NCBI RefSeq assembly: GCF_042648965.1
Contig: NZ_JBHRYJ010000001.1
Location: forward strand, 1,550,001 to 1,614,000
DNA from: Ferrovibrio xuzhouensis
GTDB lineage: Bacteria; Pseudomonadota; Alphaproteobacteria; Ferrovibrionales; Ferrovibrionaceae
Direction of reading: 5' to 3'
DNA length: 64,000 bases
Made by a program: the position numbers and the translations under genes. Positions 1 through 7,564 of this stretch are shown here, in pieces. Every line of letters starts with the position of its first letter. Position 1 is the stretch's first letter. Below the pieces are notes generated by a model that had not been told where the DNA came from, searched no databases, and saw nothing but the letters and a program-made list of their open reading frames with translations.

Positions 1-277
1 CGATTTCGAATCCGGCGACCGCTTCCTCGGTGAAAATCCCGATCTGGCCGGCTGCTGCATCATCCTCGACGTCCACATGCCCGGCATGACCGGCATGGAG
101 GTGCTGCGCCGGATTCGCCAGCGCAGCCCAAGCGTGCCGGCGATCCTGATCACCGGCCGCCGCGACGGCCAGATCCAGGCCCAGGCCGAGGAACTCGGCG
201 CCCTGGCCCTGCTGGACAAGCCGCTGTCGCACAGCCTGCTGTTCGGCGCCATTGAACAGGCTTTCACCGCCCTCTGA
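1..277 (+). CDS. Response regulator receiver domain (5' end outside window)
   Basis: The open frame enters at base 2 and stops at 275-277. The visible 91 residues are the second half of a CheY-like receiver: the phospho-acceptor Asp lies in ILDVHMPGMTG, the switch Thr in ILITGRRD, and the conserved Lys in LLDKPLS. The pattern is FixJ/NarL-like, but the protein ends straight after the receiver, so no C-terminal output domain exists; any further domain must be upstream. It is convergent with the FixK-like gene at 485-1249, which suggests a link to redox or oxygen signalling, though this is only an inference from position. Confidence 0.85.
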   Translation, partial: DFESGDRFLGENPDLAGCCIILDVHMPGMTGMEVLRRIRQRSPSVPAILITGRRDGQIQAQAEELGALALLDKPLSHSLLFGAIEQAFTAL

Positions 278-304
278 TCCACAAGGCAATCTGCAGTTTG
301 ACCG

Positions 305-349
305 GCTGCAGCATGTCTGGCTGCAGCATGCCTGACTGCAGCACGCCCG
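305..349. repeat. Three tandem 15-bp repeats
   Basis: Three consecutive 15-base units start at 305, 320 and 335 with consensus GCTGCAGCATGYCTG; the third unit is the most diverged. They lie in the convergent intergenic space between the receiver gene and the FixK-like gene. Each unit contains CTGCAG. No function is evident. Confidence 0.7.
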
Positions 350-386
350 GCCGTGCCCGCGGCGTGGCCGGTTATGCGTGCGGCAT

Positions 387-423
387 AAAAAACCGGCAGC
401 AGCGGGGGGAGCGCTGCTGCCGG
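387..423 (-). terminator. Intrinsic terminator of the Crp/Fnr-type gene
   Basis: A 12-bp perfect stem is formed by CCGGCAGCAGCG (393-404) and CGCTGCTGCCGG (412-423) around a 7-nt loop. Read on the minus strand the stem is followed by six T (392-387). It sits about 60 bp beyond the stop codon of the 485-1249 gene. Confidence 0.85.
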
Positions 424-484
424 CCGGGGATGCTGCCGAAACCTGGCAGCCGGGGGAACCACAGGGACGCGCGGACCGCGGCGA

Positions 485-1249
485 TCAGTCGCCGGCCATG
501 TCGCGCAGGGCTTCGATATCGGGGATGATCATCTCGTGGGCGCTGGCCAGCCGGATCAGCTTGTGCTGGCGGAATTTGGTCACCAGGCGGCTGACCGTCT
601 CGACGGTCAGGCCGAGATGGTCGGCGATGTCGCCACGGCTCATCGGCAGGCTGACCGTCACATGATTTGCTTCCCCGCACGGCATGCTGTGCCCGACGAT
701 GTCGAGCAGGAAGCTGGCCATGCGTTCGGCCGCCGTCTTGCGGCCGAGCAGCAGCAGCATGCGGTTGCTGGTGGTGAGCTGGTGGCACATCAGGCGGAAG
801 ATCTGCCGGCCGGCGCTGGCGTCGGCGTCCAGCACGGCATCGAACTGCCGGCGCGGATAGCGGGTCAGGCTGCAATCGGTGACCGCCTCGACGGTGCTGA
901 CATATTCGCCGTTCTCGTCGAGGCCGAAATAGTCGCCGGCATGCAGGAAACTGATGACATGGCGGCGGCCGTCGGGCAGCAGCTGCACCACGCGCAGGGT
1001 GCCGTCGACCACCTTGTAAATCTGGCTGGCCGGATCGCCGGCCTCGTGCACCACGCGGTTGCGCGGCATCACCAGCGGCTGGCCGATGCGCTGCAGTGCG
1101 TCGCTCATGCCAGGCAGCGACACCACCTTCGCGCCCGGCTGATTGATCTCCTGGCCGCGCATCCCGGCCGGATGGCGGGACGGAAAGCCGCCCGGCGGCA
1201 GGATCGGCATGCGGGTCGCGGTCTGCGAGAAAGCTTGTGCGAGGGCCAT
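485..1249 (-). CDS. Crp/Fnr family transcriptional regulator (FixK-like)
   Basis: 254 aa. A cyclic-nucleotide-binding beta-roll fold covers about residues 50-160 (for example DGTLRVVQLLPDGRRHVISFLHAGDYFG), followed by the dimerisation helix and a C-terminal winged helix-turn-helix. The recognition helix TVETVSRLVTKF carries the E-x-x-S-R pattern of FNR/FixK proteins that bind TTGAT-N4-ATCAA sites. The N-terminus lacks the four-cysteine cluster of true FNR, so it should not be an Fe-S oxygen sensor itself; this is the FixK/DNR arrangement. Start at 1249 is tentative; an in-frame Met at residue 30 or 48 is possible. The gene is monocistronic with its own terminator. Confidence 0.88.
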   Translation of the reverse strand: MALAQAFSQTATRMPILPPGGFPSRHPAGMRGQEINQPGAKVVSLPGMSDALQRIGQPLVMPRNRVVHEAGDPASQIYKVVDGTLRVVQLLPDGRRHVISFLHAGDYFGLDENGEYVSTVEAVTDCSLTRYPRRQFDAVLDADASAGRQIFRLMCHQLTTSNRMLLLLGRKTAAERMASFLLDIVGHSMPCGEANHVTVSLPMSRGDIADHLGLTVETVSRLVTKFRQHKLIRLASAHEMIIPDIEALRDMAGD

Positions 1250-1326
1250 CGGTCCGTCTCCTGTCGGGTGCGTTGTGTTGGCACAAGGGGTACGCCGAAG
1301 CGTGATGGCTGAACATTTCGGTCTTC

Positions 1327-1348
1327 TACCTAGGGGGTATTACCTAGG
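1327..1348. promoter_or_regulatory. Paired TACCTAGG boxes between regulator and peroxidase genes
   Basis: Two identical TACCTAGG octamers lie at 1327-1334 and 1341-1348, 14 bp apart start to start. Each contains the palindrome CCTAGG. They sit in the divergent spacer between the FixK-like gene (starts 1249, minus) and the AhpD-like gene (starts 1490, plus). This looks like a dimer or tetramer binding site; the regulator is unknown. Confidence 0.5.
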
Positions 1349-1489
1349 CGCGCGGCTGGCCCCACCCGCCCCTCATTCCGGCGCGGAATAAACCATAGTC
1401 CGACGGGCCGGCTACTGATCATCGCCGCGATCCGTAGGTTGGCCGTGTCGCCGCGATTCAGCCCGACACGCCATCTACGGAGAGCCGCC

Positions 1490-2053
1490 ATGACCCAGTT
1501 CACCGCCTATACTGCCGATACCGCCCCGGAAGCCGCCCGCCCGACGCTCGGCGCCGTCAAATCCGCCTTCGGCTTCGTCCCTAACCTGCAGGCCCATATG
1601 GCGGAATCGCCGGAACTGCTGGCCGGCTATTCGGCGCTGTGGGATCTGTTCTCGAAATCGACCCTGACGCCGCACGAGCAGCAGGTCGTCTACCTGACCT
1701 CGAATTTCGAGAATGACTGCCATTACTGCATGGCCGGCCATACCACGCTGGCGAAGATGCAGAAGATGGATGCCGGCGTGATCCAGGCGCTGCGCGCCGG
1801 CACGCCGCTGCCGGATGCGAAGCTTGAGGCCCTGCATGTCTTCGCCAGTCTGGTGGTGCGCAACCGCGGCTGGATGTCGGATGCCGATGTCGATGCCTTC
1901 ATTGCCGCCGGCTACACGCGGCGCAACGTGCTGGAAGTCGTGCTCGGCGTCGCCACCAAGGTGATGAGCAACTACACCAACCACATCGTCCACACCCCGC
2001 TCGACGCCTTCATGCAGGGCAACGAGTGGCGCAAGCCGGCCGCGGCCGCGTAA
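1490..2053 (+). CDS. Carboxymuconolactone decarboxylase / AhpD-like protein
   Basis: 187 aa from the ATG at 1490, which follows a GGAGAGCC ribosome binding site; a frame extending upstream to 1439 lacks such a site. The AhpD signature is visible as CHYCMAGHT (about residues 80-88), giving the CxxC...H redox centre of the alkylhydroperoxidase/CMD fold. Such proteins reduce peroxides or act on lactones; the intact CxxC favours peroxidase or disulfide chemistry. The next gene, 46 bp downstream, is a peroxiredoxin with its own CxxC, so the pair probably forms a peroxide-defence operon. Substrate not determinable. Confidence 0.85.
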   Translation: MTQFTAYTADTAPEAARPTLGAVKSAFGFVPNLQAHMAESPELLAGYSALWDLFSKSTLTPHEQQVVYLTSNFENDCHYCMAGHTTLAKMQKMDAGVIQALRAGTPLPDAKLEALHVFASLVVRNRGWMSDADVDAFIAAGYTRRNVLEVVLGVATKVMSNYTNHIVHTPLDAFMQGNEWRKPAAAA

Positions 2054-2099
2054 CGCCCCGCCGCCATCCGCGACCCCGCGCCAATCGAGGAGAACCACC

Positions 2100-2771
2100 A
2101 TGTCCCTGCAAGCCAAGCTCGACGCCTTCAAGGCCGATTTCGAAGCCGGCAAGCCGCCCTATAACGTGCCCTATTCGGTGATCGAAACCATGCACCGCGC
2201 CACCGCCGAGCTGATCGCCTCGGGCGCCGCCGGCCGGGCGAAGAAGGCCGGCGACAAGGTGCCGGCCTTCACGCTGAAAGACCCCGAGGGCAACAGCGTC
2301 AGCTCGGCCGGACTGCTGCGAAAAGGTCCCCTGGTGGTCAGCTTCTACCGTGGCGTCTGGTGCCCCTACTGCAACATGGAGCTGCAGGCCCTCGAAGCGG
2401 CGCGGCCGGACTTTGAGGCGCTGGGCGCCACACTGGTCGCCATCTCGCCGCAGACTGCGCCGAACAGCCGCAAGTCGGTGCGCCAGAACAAGCTGGGCTT
2501 TCCGATCCTGTCGGATGTGAAGGGCGAGACCGGCGCCGCCTTCGGCCTGCGCTTCAGTCTGCCGGACTATCTGGTCGCGCTGTACAAGGGCCTGAAGAAT
2601 GACCTGCCATCGTTCAACGACGACCCGGACTGGACCCTGCCGATGCCGGCCCGCTACGTGATCGGCCAGGACGGCACCATCCTCTATGCTGAGGTCAACC
2701 CGGACTACACCCGCCGGCCGGAGCCGGAAGACATGCTGCCGGTGCTGCAAACCGCCCGCGCCGCCGCCTGA
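2100..2771 (+). CDS. Peroxiredoxin-like protein (AhpC/TSA family)
   Basis: 223 aa, preceded by GAGGAGAA. The thioredoxin-fold region (about residues 55-215) contains YRGVWCPYC, which places the peroxidatic Cys and a nearby second Cys in a CxxC motif, as in the PRX-like2 subgroup rather than in classical 2-Cys peroxiredoxins. Following motifs, such as LVAISPQT and FPILSDVKGETGAAFGL, are typical of AhpC/TSA proteins. No signal peptide is seen, so it is probably cytosolic. It likely shares a transcript with the AhpD-like gene upstream. Confidence 0.87.
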   Translation: MSLQAKLDAFKADFEAGKPPYNVPYSVIETMHRATAELIASGAAGRAKKAGDKVPAFTLKDPEGNSVSSAGLLRKGPLVVSFYRGVWCPYCNMELQALEAARPDFEALGATLVAISPQTAPNSRKSVRQNKLGFPILSDVKGETGAAFGLRFSLPDYLVALYKGLKNDLPSFNDDPDWTLPMPARYVIGQDGTILYAEVNPDYTRRPEPEDMLPVLQTARAAA

Positions 2772-2820
2772 CTGACCTCAGCCCCGCCGCCGGCCGTTCC
2801 CGGCGGTAGGGAGCTTCATT

Positions 2821-2875
2821 CCCTGCAATTGCAGGGCGTTGCCGGGAGGCGTATTTCTCATTCCCGGAGGGAATG
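2821..2875. promoter_or_regulatory. Palindromes in the LysR gene leader
   Basis: A perfect 16-bp palindrome CCCTGCAATTGCAGGG lies at 2821-2836. A second inverted repeat, CATTCCC (2859-2865) and GGGAATG (2869-2875), encloses the ribosome binding site GGAGGG of the LysR gene at 2878. CATTCCC also occurs at 2817-2823 at the edge of the first palindrome. The first is a candidate operator; the second could hide the ribosome binding site. Confidence 0.55.
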
Positions 2876-2877
2876 GA

Positions 2878-3765
2878 ATGGACCGTTTCACAGCGATGGA
2901 AGCTTTCATCCGGGTGATCGAGACCGGCTCGTTCTCCGCCGCCGCACGGCAGCTGGATGTCGGCCAGCCCGCCGTCTCGAAAACCATCGCCCAGCTGGAA
3001 GAGCGCCTCGGCGTCCGGCTGCTGAGCCGCTCCACCCGCGGCCTCGCCCCCACCGAGGCCGGTCAGAATTTCTACGAGCGGGCCAAACGCGCGCTTGAGG
3101 AGGCCGACGAGGCCGAGCTGGCCGCGCGCGGCGCCGGCGCCGGCCTCAGCGGCCGGCTGCGGGTGTCCATGGCGGTCACCTTCGGCCGCCTGTATGTGAT
3201 CCCCGCCCTGCCGGCCTTCCTCGCCGCCCATCCGGCGCTCGACATCGATGTCATCATGGATGACGCCAGCAGCGACCTGATCGGCGAGGGTATCGATGTC
3301 GCGCTGCGCATGGGCAGCCTGCGCGATTCGACGCTGACGGCGCGCAAGCTCGGCCAGTGCCGGCGGCTGGTGCTCGCCACGCCGGCGTATTTCGCCCGCG
3401 CCGGCATACCGGCGACGCCGGCTGACCTGAGCGCCCATCAGGCCATCGCCTTGGCCCAATCGAATATCACCACCGCCTGGACCTTCCGCCATGGCGCCAC
3501 CGAAACCTCGGTCAGCGTGCGTGGCCGCGTGCGCCTGACCGCGGCCGAAGGCGTGCGCGCCGCCGTGCTGGCCGGCCTCGGCCTCACCATCGGCTCGGAA
3601 TGGATGTTCGCCCGCGAACTGGCCAACGGCCGCGTGCAGGAGGCCCTGGCCGACTGGAGCCTGCCGCCGCTGGAACTCTGGGCGGTCTATCCGGCCGGCC
3701 GTCAGGCCAGCGCCAAGGCCCGCGCCTTCACCGCCCATATCGAGGCGGCCCTCAGGACCTCCTGA
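2878..3765 (+). CDS. LysR family transcriptional regulator
   Basis: 295 aa from the ATG at 2878, which has the ribosome binding site GGAGGGAAT and begins MDRFTAMEAFIRVIE, as LysR proteins do. The N-terminal winged helix-turn-helix spans about residues 1-60 (GSFSAAARQLDVGQPAVSKTIAQLEERLG), followed by a linker helix and a periplasmic-binding-protein-like effector domain (about 90-290). It lies 106 bp after the peroxiredoxin gene on the same strand. It belongs to the CrgA/YafC-like subgroup by general pattern. Target genes are unknown; the peroxidase pair or its own promoter palindromes are the nearest candidates. Confidence 0.9.
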   Translation: MDRFTAMEAFIRVIETGSFSAAARQLDVGQPAVSKTIAQLEERLGVRLLSRSTRGLAPTEAGQNFYERAKRALEEADEAELAARGAGAGLSGRLRVSMAVTFGRLYVIPALPAFLAAHPALDIDVIMDDASSDLIGEGIDVALRMGSLRDSTLTARKLGQCRRLVLATPAYFARAGIPATPADLSAHQAIALAQSNITTAWTFRHGATETSVSVRGRVRLTAAEGVRAAVLAGLGLTIGSEWMFARELANGRVQEALADWSLPPLELWAVYPAGRQASAKARAFTAHIEAALRTS

Positions 3766-3843
3766 GCGGCCGACCCCGCGCCCTTCCGGTTGCCGCACTT
3801 GCAGGCGCCGCCACTTAGGCGCGTTCGTTTGACGACATGAAAT

Positions 3844-3899
3844 TTTCATGTGAAAGTCATGATAACGAAAAGAACGGCTGTCAATGTTCATTTGAACAT
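3844..3899. promoter_or_regulatory. Two matching DeoR/GlpR-type operator palindromes
   Basis: TTTCATGTGAAA (3844-3855) and ATGTTCATTTGAACAT (3884-3899) share the core TTCATnTGAA (3845-3854 and 3887-3896). The centres are 42 bp apart, about four helical turns, which suits looping or cooperative binding by one regulator on one DNA face. Known GlpR-type operators have a related ATGTTCG...CGAACAT form. The sites sit directly upstream of the DeoR gene start at 3948, so autoregulation and control of the downstream importer are likely. Confidence 0.7.
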
Positions 3900-3947
3900 G
3901 CCAACGGGCAGAGTGGCCGACTGGGACTGGAAATGAACGGAGTGGGG

Positions 3948-4754
3948 ATGCTGCCAGCGGATGACCGCGCACGCGCCATCGTCGACCTTGTACGTCGCGA
4001 GGGCTTTCAGGCCATCGAGGTGCTGGCCGGCCGCTTCGGCGTGACCCCCCAGACGATCCGTCGTGACGTCAACCTGCTGTGCGACCGCGGCCTGCTGCGC
4101 CGGCGCCATGGCGGCGTCGAGCTGCCGCCCGATGGCGAGAACCTCGCCTATCCCGCCCGCCAGGTGCTGAACATCGAGGCCAAGCGCCGCATCGCGCAGC
4201 TCGTCGCTGCCGAAGTGCCGGAGGGCACCTCGCTGTTCTTCGGCATCGGCACCACGCCCGAGCAATGCGCGCTGGCGCTGGTCGACCATCCCGGCCTCAA
4301 GGTGATGACCAACAACCTGAATGTCGCCATGGCGCTGAGCCGCAACCCGGCCTGCGAGATCACCGTGGCCGGCGGCCGGCTGCGCAACCTCGACCGCGAC
4401 ATGATCGCCGGCGAGGCGCATGGCTTTTTCGGCCGCTTCGCCGTCGACATCGGCATCTATGGCGTCGGCGGCGTCGCCGAGGACGGCACCCTGCTCGATT
4501 TCAGCCTCGACGAGGTGCATATGCGCGAAAGCCTGGCGCAGCACTGCCGCCAGCGCTTCCTGGTGCTCGATCATTCCAAATTCGGCCGCGGCGCCACCGT
4601 GCGCGGCGGACGGATCACCGAGGCGACCGCCGTCTTCACCGATCGCCCGGTGCCCGACGCCATCGCCGCGCTGTTGCGCGACGCCGGCGTCCGTCTCGTC
4701 GTCTGGTCGGACGACACTTCCTTCGCAGAACAGCCAACCGGCAGGAGAGGTTGA
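3948..4754 (+). CDS. DeoR/GlpR family transcriptional regulator
   Basis: 268 aa from the ATG at 3948 (GGAG five bases upstream). The frame is open back to 3837, but that stretch holds the two operator palindromes and has no family similarity; an ATG at 3933 is an alternative. The N-terminal DeoR helix-turn-helix is clear (RARAIVDLVRREG...VTPQTIRRDVNLLCDRGLLRRRHGG), and the C-terminal sugar-phosphate sensor domain has FFGIGTT, the glycine-rich motif of the family, and VLDHSKFGR. It precedes the importer genes by 2 bp, so it is probably their local regulator. A glycerol-phosphate-like effector is inferred from the linked phosphodiesterase. Confidence 0.88.
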   Translation: MLPADDRARAIVDLVRREGFQAIEVLAGRFGVTPQTIRRDVNLLCDRGLLRRRHGGVELPPDGENLAYPARQVLNIEAKRRIAQLVAAEVPEGTSLFFGIGTTPEQCALALVDHPGLKVMTNNLNVAMALSRNPACEITVAGGRLRNLDRDMIAGEAHGFFGRFAVDIGIYGVGGVAEDGTLLDFSLDEVHMRESLAQHCRQRFLVLDHSKFGRGATVRGGRITEATAVFTDRPVPDAIAALLRDAGVRLVVWSDDTSFAEQPTGRRG

Positions 4755-4756
4755 CC

Positions 4757-5767
4757 ATGATGAAACGTGTGATGCTCGGCGCAGCGCTCGGCGCGTCCGT
4801 GCTTTTCGGAATCGCCCAGGCGAAAGCCGAAGAGGCCGCTATCTGTTACAACTGCCCGCCGCAATGGGCCGACTGGGGCTCGCAGCTCAAGGCGATCCAG
4901 CAGACCCTGCACATCACCGTGCCGCCGGATAACAAGAATTCCGGCCAGGCCATCGCCGCCCTGATCGCCGAGAAGGCCAATCCGGTCGCCGACGTCACCT
5001 ACCTCGGCGGCATCGCGGCCGATCCGGCCAAGGATGCCGGCGTGCTGATGCCCTACAAGCCGAAGAACTGGGACAAGATCCCCGCCGACCTGAAGGACCC
5101 GAACGGTTACTGGTTCACCATCCATTCGGGCACGCTCGGCCTGTTCGTCAACAAGGCCGCGCTCGGCAAGCGGCCGGTGCCGAAAAGCTGGGCCGACCTG
5201 CTGAAGCCGGAATACAAGGGCATGGTCGGCTATCTCGACCCGACCTCGGCTGCTGTCGGCCAGCTCGGCGTGATGGCCGTCAACCTGGCGCTCGGCGGCA
5301 CCTACGACAACCTCGATCCGGCGATCAAGTTCTTCAAGGAACTGGCCAAGAACGACCCGATCGTGCCGAAGCAGACGTCGTATGCCCGCGTCATCTCGGG
5401 CGAGATCCCGATCCTGTTCGACTACGACTTCAACGCCTATCGCGGCCAGTATGTCGACAAGGCGCCGGTCGAATTCGTCATCCCGAAGGAAGGCTCGCTG
5501 ACCTTTCCCTATGTGATGGGCCTGGTGAACAAGGCGCCGCATGAGGCGAACGGCAAGAAGGTGCTCGACTTCGTGCTCTCCGACCAGAGCCAGGCGATGT
5601 GGGGCAATGCCTACCTGCGCCCGGTCTTCGCCGACAAGCTGTCGGCCGAGGCGAAGTCGAAGTTCCTGCCCGATTCCGAATACGCCCGCGCCAAGGCGGT
5701 CGACCTGAAGAAGCTGGCCGCATCGCAGAAGGCCATCGTCGAGCGCTACGGGGCGGAAGTGCACTGA
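4757..5767 (+). CDS. ABC transporter substrate-binding protein
   Basis: 336 aa, start ATG at 4757 after GGAGAGG (an ATG at 4760 is equally possible). A Sec signal peptide occupies about residues 1-25 (MMKRVMLGAALGASVLFG...AQAKAEEA). The mature part is a two-lobed binding protein of the putrescine/iron/2-aminoethylphosphonate type: ADVTYLGGIAAD, SWADLLKPEYKGMVGYLDPTSA, and FDYDFNAYRGQYV. Ligand cannot be read from sequence. Genomic linkage to a GpdQ-like phosphodiesterase and a GlpR-like regulator makes a glycerophosphodiester or other phosphorylated compound a reasonable guess. A terminator-like hairpin separates it from the permease genes. Confidence 0.85.
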   Translation: MMKRVMLGAALGASVLFGIAQAKAEEAAICYNCPPQWADWGSQLKAIQQTLHITVPPDNKNSGQAIAALIAEKANPVADVTYLGGIAADPAKDAGVLMPYKPKNWDKIPADLKDPNGYWFTIHSGTLGLFVNKAALGKRPVPKSWADLLKPEYKGMVGYLDPTSAAVGQLGVMAVNLALGGTYDNLDPAIKFFKELAKNDPIVPKQTSYARVISGEIPILFDYDFNAYRGQYVDKAPVEFVIPKEGSLTFPYVMGLVNKAPHEANGKKVLDFVLSDQSQAMWGNAYLRPVFADKLSAEAKSKFLPDSEYARAKAVDLKKLAASQKAIVERYGAEVH

Positions 5768-5841
5768 TCTGCCAGGATCACAGTACGGTGTTACAGTGAG
5801 AGTATGGGTAACAGTACCTGATTAGCTTGAGACAGACTGAC

Positions 5842-5872
5842 GGGGCGATGGCCTGCCATCGCCCCGCTTTTT
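5842..5872 (+). terminator. Intercistronic terminator/attenuator after binding-protein gene
   Basis: Stem arms GGGGCGATGGC (5842-5852) and GCCATCGCCCC (5855-5865) are perfectly complementary and are followed by GCTTTTT. Lying between the binding-protein gene and the permease genes of one operon, it should make partial termination, giving more binding protein than membrane components. Confidence 0.8.
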
Positions 5873-5912
5873 CCGTAGTCCGGGGACCGAACACGATGGC
5901 AGGATTCTGACC

Positions 5913-6731
5913 ATGCGCCGCGACACCTTAAGGCTGCTGGCCCTGCTGCTGCCGGCGGGCATTTTCTTCGCCGCCTTTTTCCTGCTGCCGATGGTGCGCC
6001 TGTTCCTGATCGGCGGCAGCGGCAAGCTCGGCTGGTCGGCCTATGCCACCATCGTCACCAACGCCAACTATTTCAGCAGCCTGGTCGCGACGCTGGCCGT
6101 TGCCGCGGCGACCACGGCGGCGACGCTTGTCATCAGCGGCATCGCCGGCGTCTTCCTGCAGCGCCACAGATTCCCCGGTAATGCCACCCTGGTGGCGATG
6201 CTGACCTTCCCGCTCGCCTTTCCCGGCGTCGTCATCGGCTTCATGGTGATCATGCTGGCCGGCCGCCAGGGCCTGATCGGCGACATCACCCAGATGCTCG
6301 GCGCCGACAAGCTGGTCTTCGCCTATTCCATGGCCGGGCTGTTCACCGGCTATGTCTATTTCTCGATCCCGCGCATCATCCTCACCGTGATGGCCGCCAC
6401 CGAAAAGCTCGACCCGAAACTCGAAGAAGCCGCCCGCTCGCTCGGCGCCTCGCCTTTGCGCGTCGTGCTCGACGTCATCATCCCGGGGCTCAAGCCGGCC
6501 TTCCTGTCGTCGGGCGCGATCTGTTTCGCGACGGCCGTGGGCGCCTTCGGCACGGCGTTCACCCTGGCCACCCGCATCAACGTGCTGCCGATGACCATCT
6601 ACACGGAGTTCACCCTGTCGGCGAATATCGCCATGGCCGCCGCGCTCAGCTTCGTGCTCGGCGCCGTGACCTGGGCGGTACTGGCGCTGGCGCGTACTGC
6701 GGCCGGCACCTCGGTCGCCGCGGCCGGCTGA
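5913..6731 (+). CDS. ABC transporter permease (first of pair)
   Basis: 272 aa integral membrane protein with about six hydrophobic helices. The cytoplasmic EAA loop is visible as EEAARSLGASPLRVVLDVIIPGLKP (split: EEAARSLGASPLR then VVLDVIIPGLKP), which docks onto the ATPase. Similar to PotB/PhnU-type permeases. It follows the binding protein by 145 bp (with the attenuator) and precedes the second permease by 17 bp. Confidence 0.88.
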   Translation: MRRDTLRLLALLLPAGIFFAAFFLLPMVRLFLIGGSGKLGWSAYATIVTNANYFSSLVATLAVAAATTAATLVISGIAGVFLQRHRFPGNATLVAMLTFPLAFPGVVIGFMVIMLAGRQGLIGDITQMLGADKLVFAYSMAGLFTGYVYFSIPRIILTVMAATEKLDPKLEEAARSLGASPLRVVLDVIIPGLKPAFLSSGAICFATAVGAFGTAFTLATRINVLPMTIYTEFTLSANIAMAAALSFVLGAVTWAVLALARTAAGTSVAAAG

Positions 6732-6748
6732 GAGAGGACAGGCGCGCC

Positions 6749-7564
6749 ATGATCCACAAACGCGGACCCCTGTTCTGGCTGCAGCTCGGCTTTACGCTGT
6801 TCGTCTGCGCCTTTCTGATCGTGCCGGTGATCCTGTCGATCCTCGCCGGCGTCACCAACAATTACTTCACCGGCATCAGCAGCGGCTTCACGTTGCGCTG
6901 GGTGGTCGAGGTCTGGACCGGCTACAGCGACACCATCTTCCTGTCGCTGTGGATCGCCATCGTCTGCCTCGCCTGCACGCTCGTGCTTGGCGTGCCGGCC
7001 GCCTATGTGCTGGCCAAGCGGCAGACCGCCCTGACCCGCGCCATCGAGGAGCTGATGGTGATGCCGGTGGCGATCCCCGGCCTTGCTACCGCGCTGGCCC
7101 TGATTGTCGCCTATGGCGGCCTGTCGGGCTTCCGCACCTCCTGGGCCTTCATCCTGGTCGGCCATGTGCTGTTCACCCTGCCCTTCATGGTGCGTTCGGT
7201 GCTCGCCGTGCTCAGCGCCATCGACCTGCAGACGCTGGAGGAAGGCGCCGCCTCGCTCGGCGCCGGCTTCTGGACGCGGTTCTTCACCGTGGTGCTGCCG
7301 AACTGCCGCACTGGCATTCTCGCCGGCGCCCTGATGGTGGTGACGCTCTCGGTCGGCGAGTTCAACATGACCTGGCTGCTGCACACGCCGCTGACCAAGA
7401 CCCTGCCGGTCGGCCTCGCCGATGCCTATGCCAGCCTGCGGCTCGAGGTCGGCAGCGCCTACACGCTGGTGTTTTTCCTGATGATCGTGCCGCTGCTGAT
7501 CGCGCTGCAATGGTTCAGCCGTCCGCGCAGCCGCGCCCACGCCAAGCCGGAGAGTGAAGGATGA
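6749..7564 (+). CDS. ABC transporter permease (second of pair)
   Basis: 271 aa, six predicted membrane helices starting at about residue 10 (LGFTLFVCAFLIVPVILSIL). The EAA loop reads EEGAASLGAGFWTRFFTVVLP. PotC/PhnV-like. Its stop codon overlaps the start of the ATPase gene by four bases (ATGA), indicating translational coupling. It pairs with the 5913-6731 product to form the transmembrane channel. Confidence 0.88.
   Translation: MIHKRGPLFWLQLGFTLFVCAFLIVPVILSILAGVTNNYFTGISSGFTLRWVVEVWTGYSDTIFLSLWIAIVCLACTLVLGVPAAYVLAKRQTALTRAIEELMVMPVAIPGLATALALIVAYGGLSGFRTSWAFILVGHVLFTLPFMVRSVLAVLSAIDLQTLEEGAASLGAGFWTRFFTVVLPNCRTGILAGALMVVTLSVGEFNMTWLLHTPLTKTLPVGLADAYASLRLEVGSAYTLVFFLMIVPLLIALQWFSRPRSRAHAKPESEG

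Noticed and set aside
372..1316. Long minus-strand frame overlapping the FixK-like gene
   Set aside because: Out-of-frame shadow of the 485-1249 gene; Arg/Pro/Ala-rich translation without domains.
3837..3947. N-terminal extension of the DeoR protein from ATG 3837
   Set aside because: It contains both operator palindromes, has no family similarity, and the ATG at 3948 has a better ribosome binding site.
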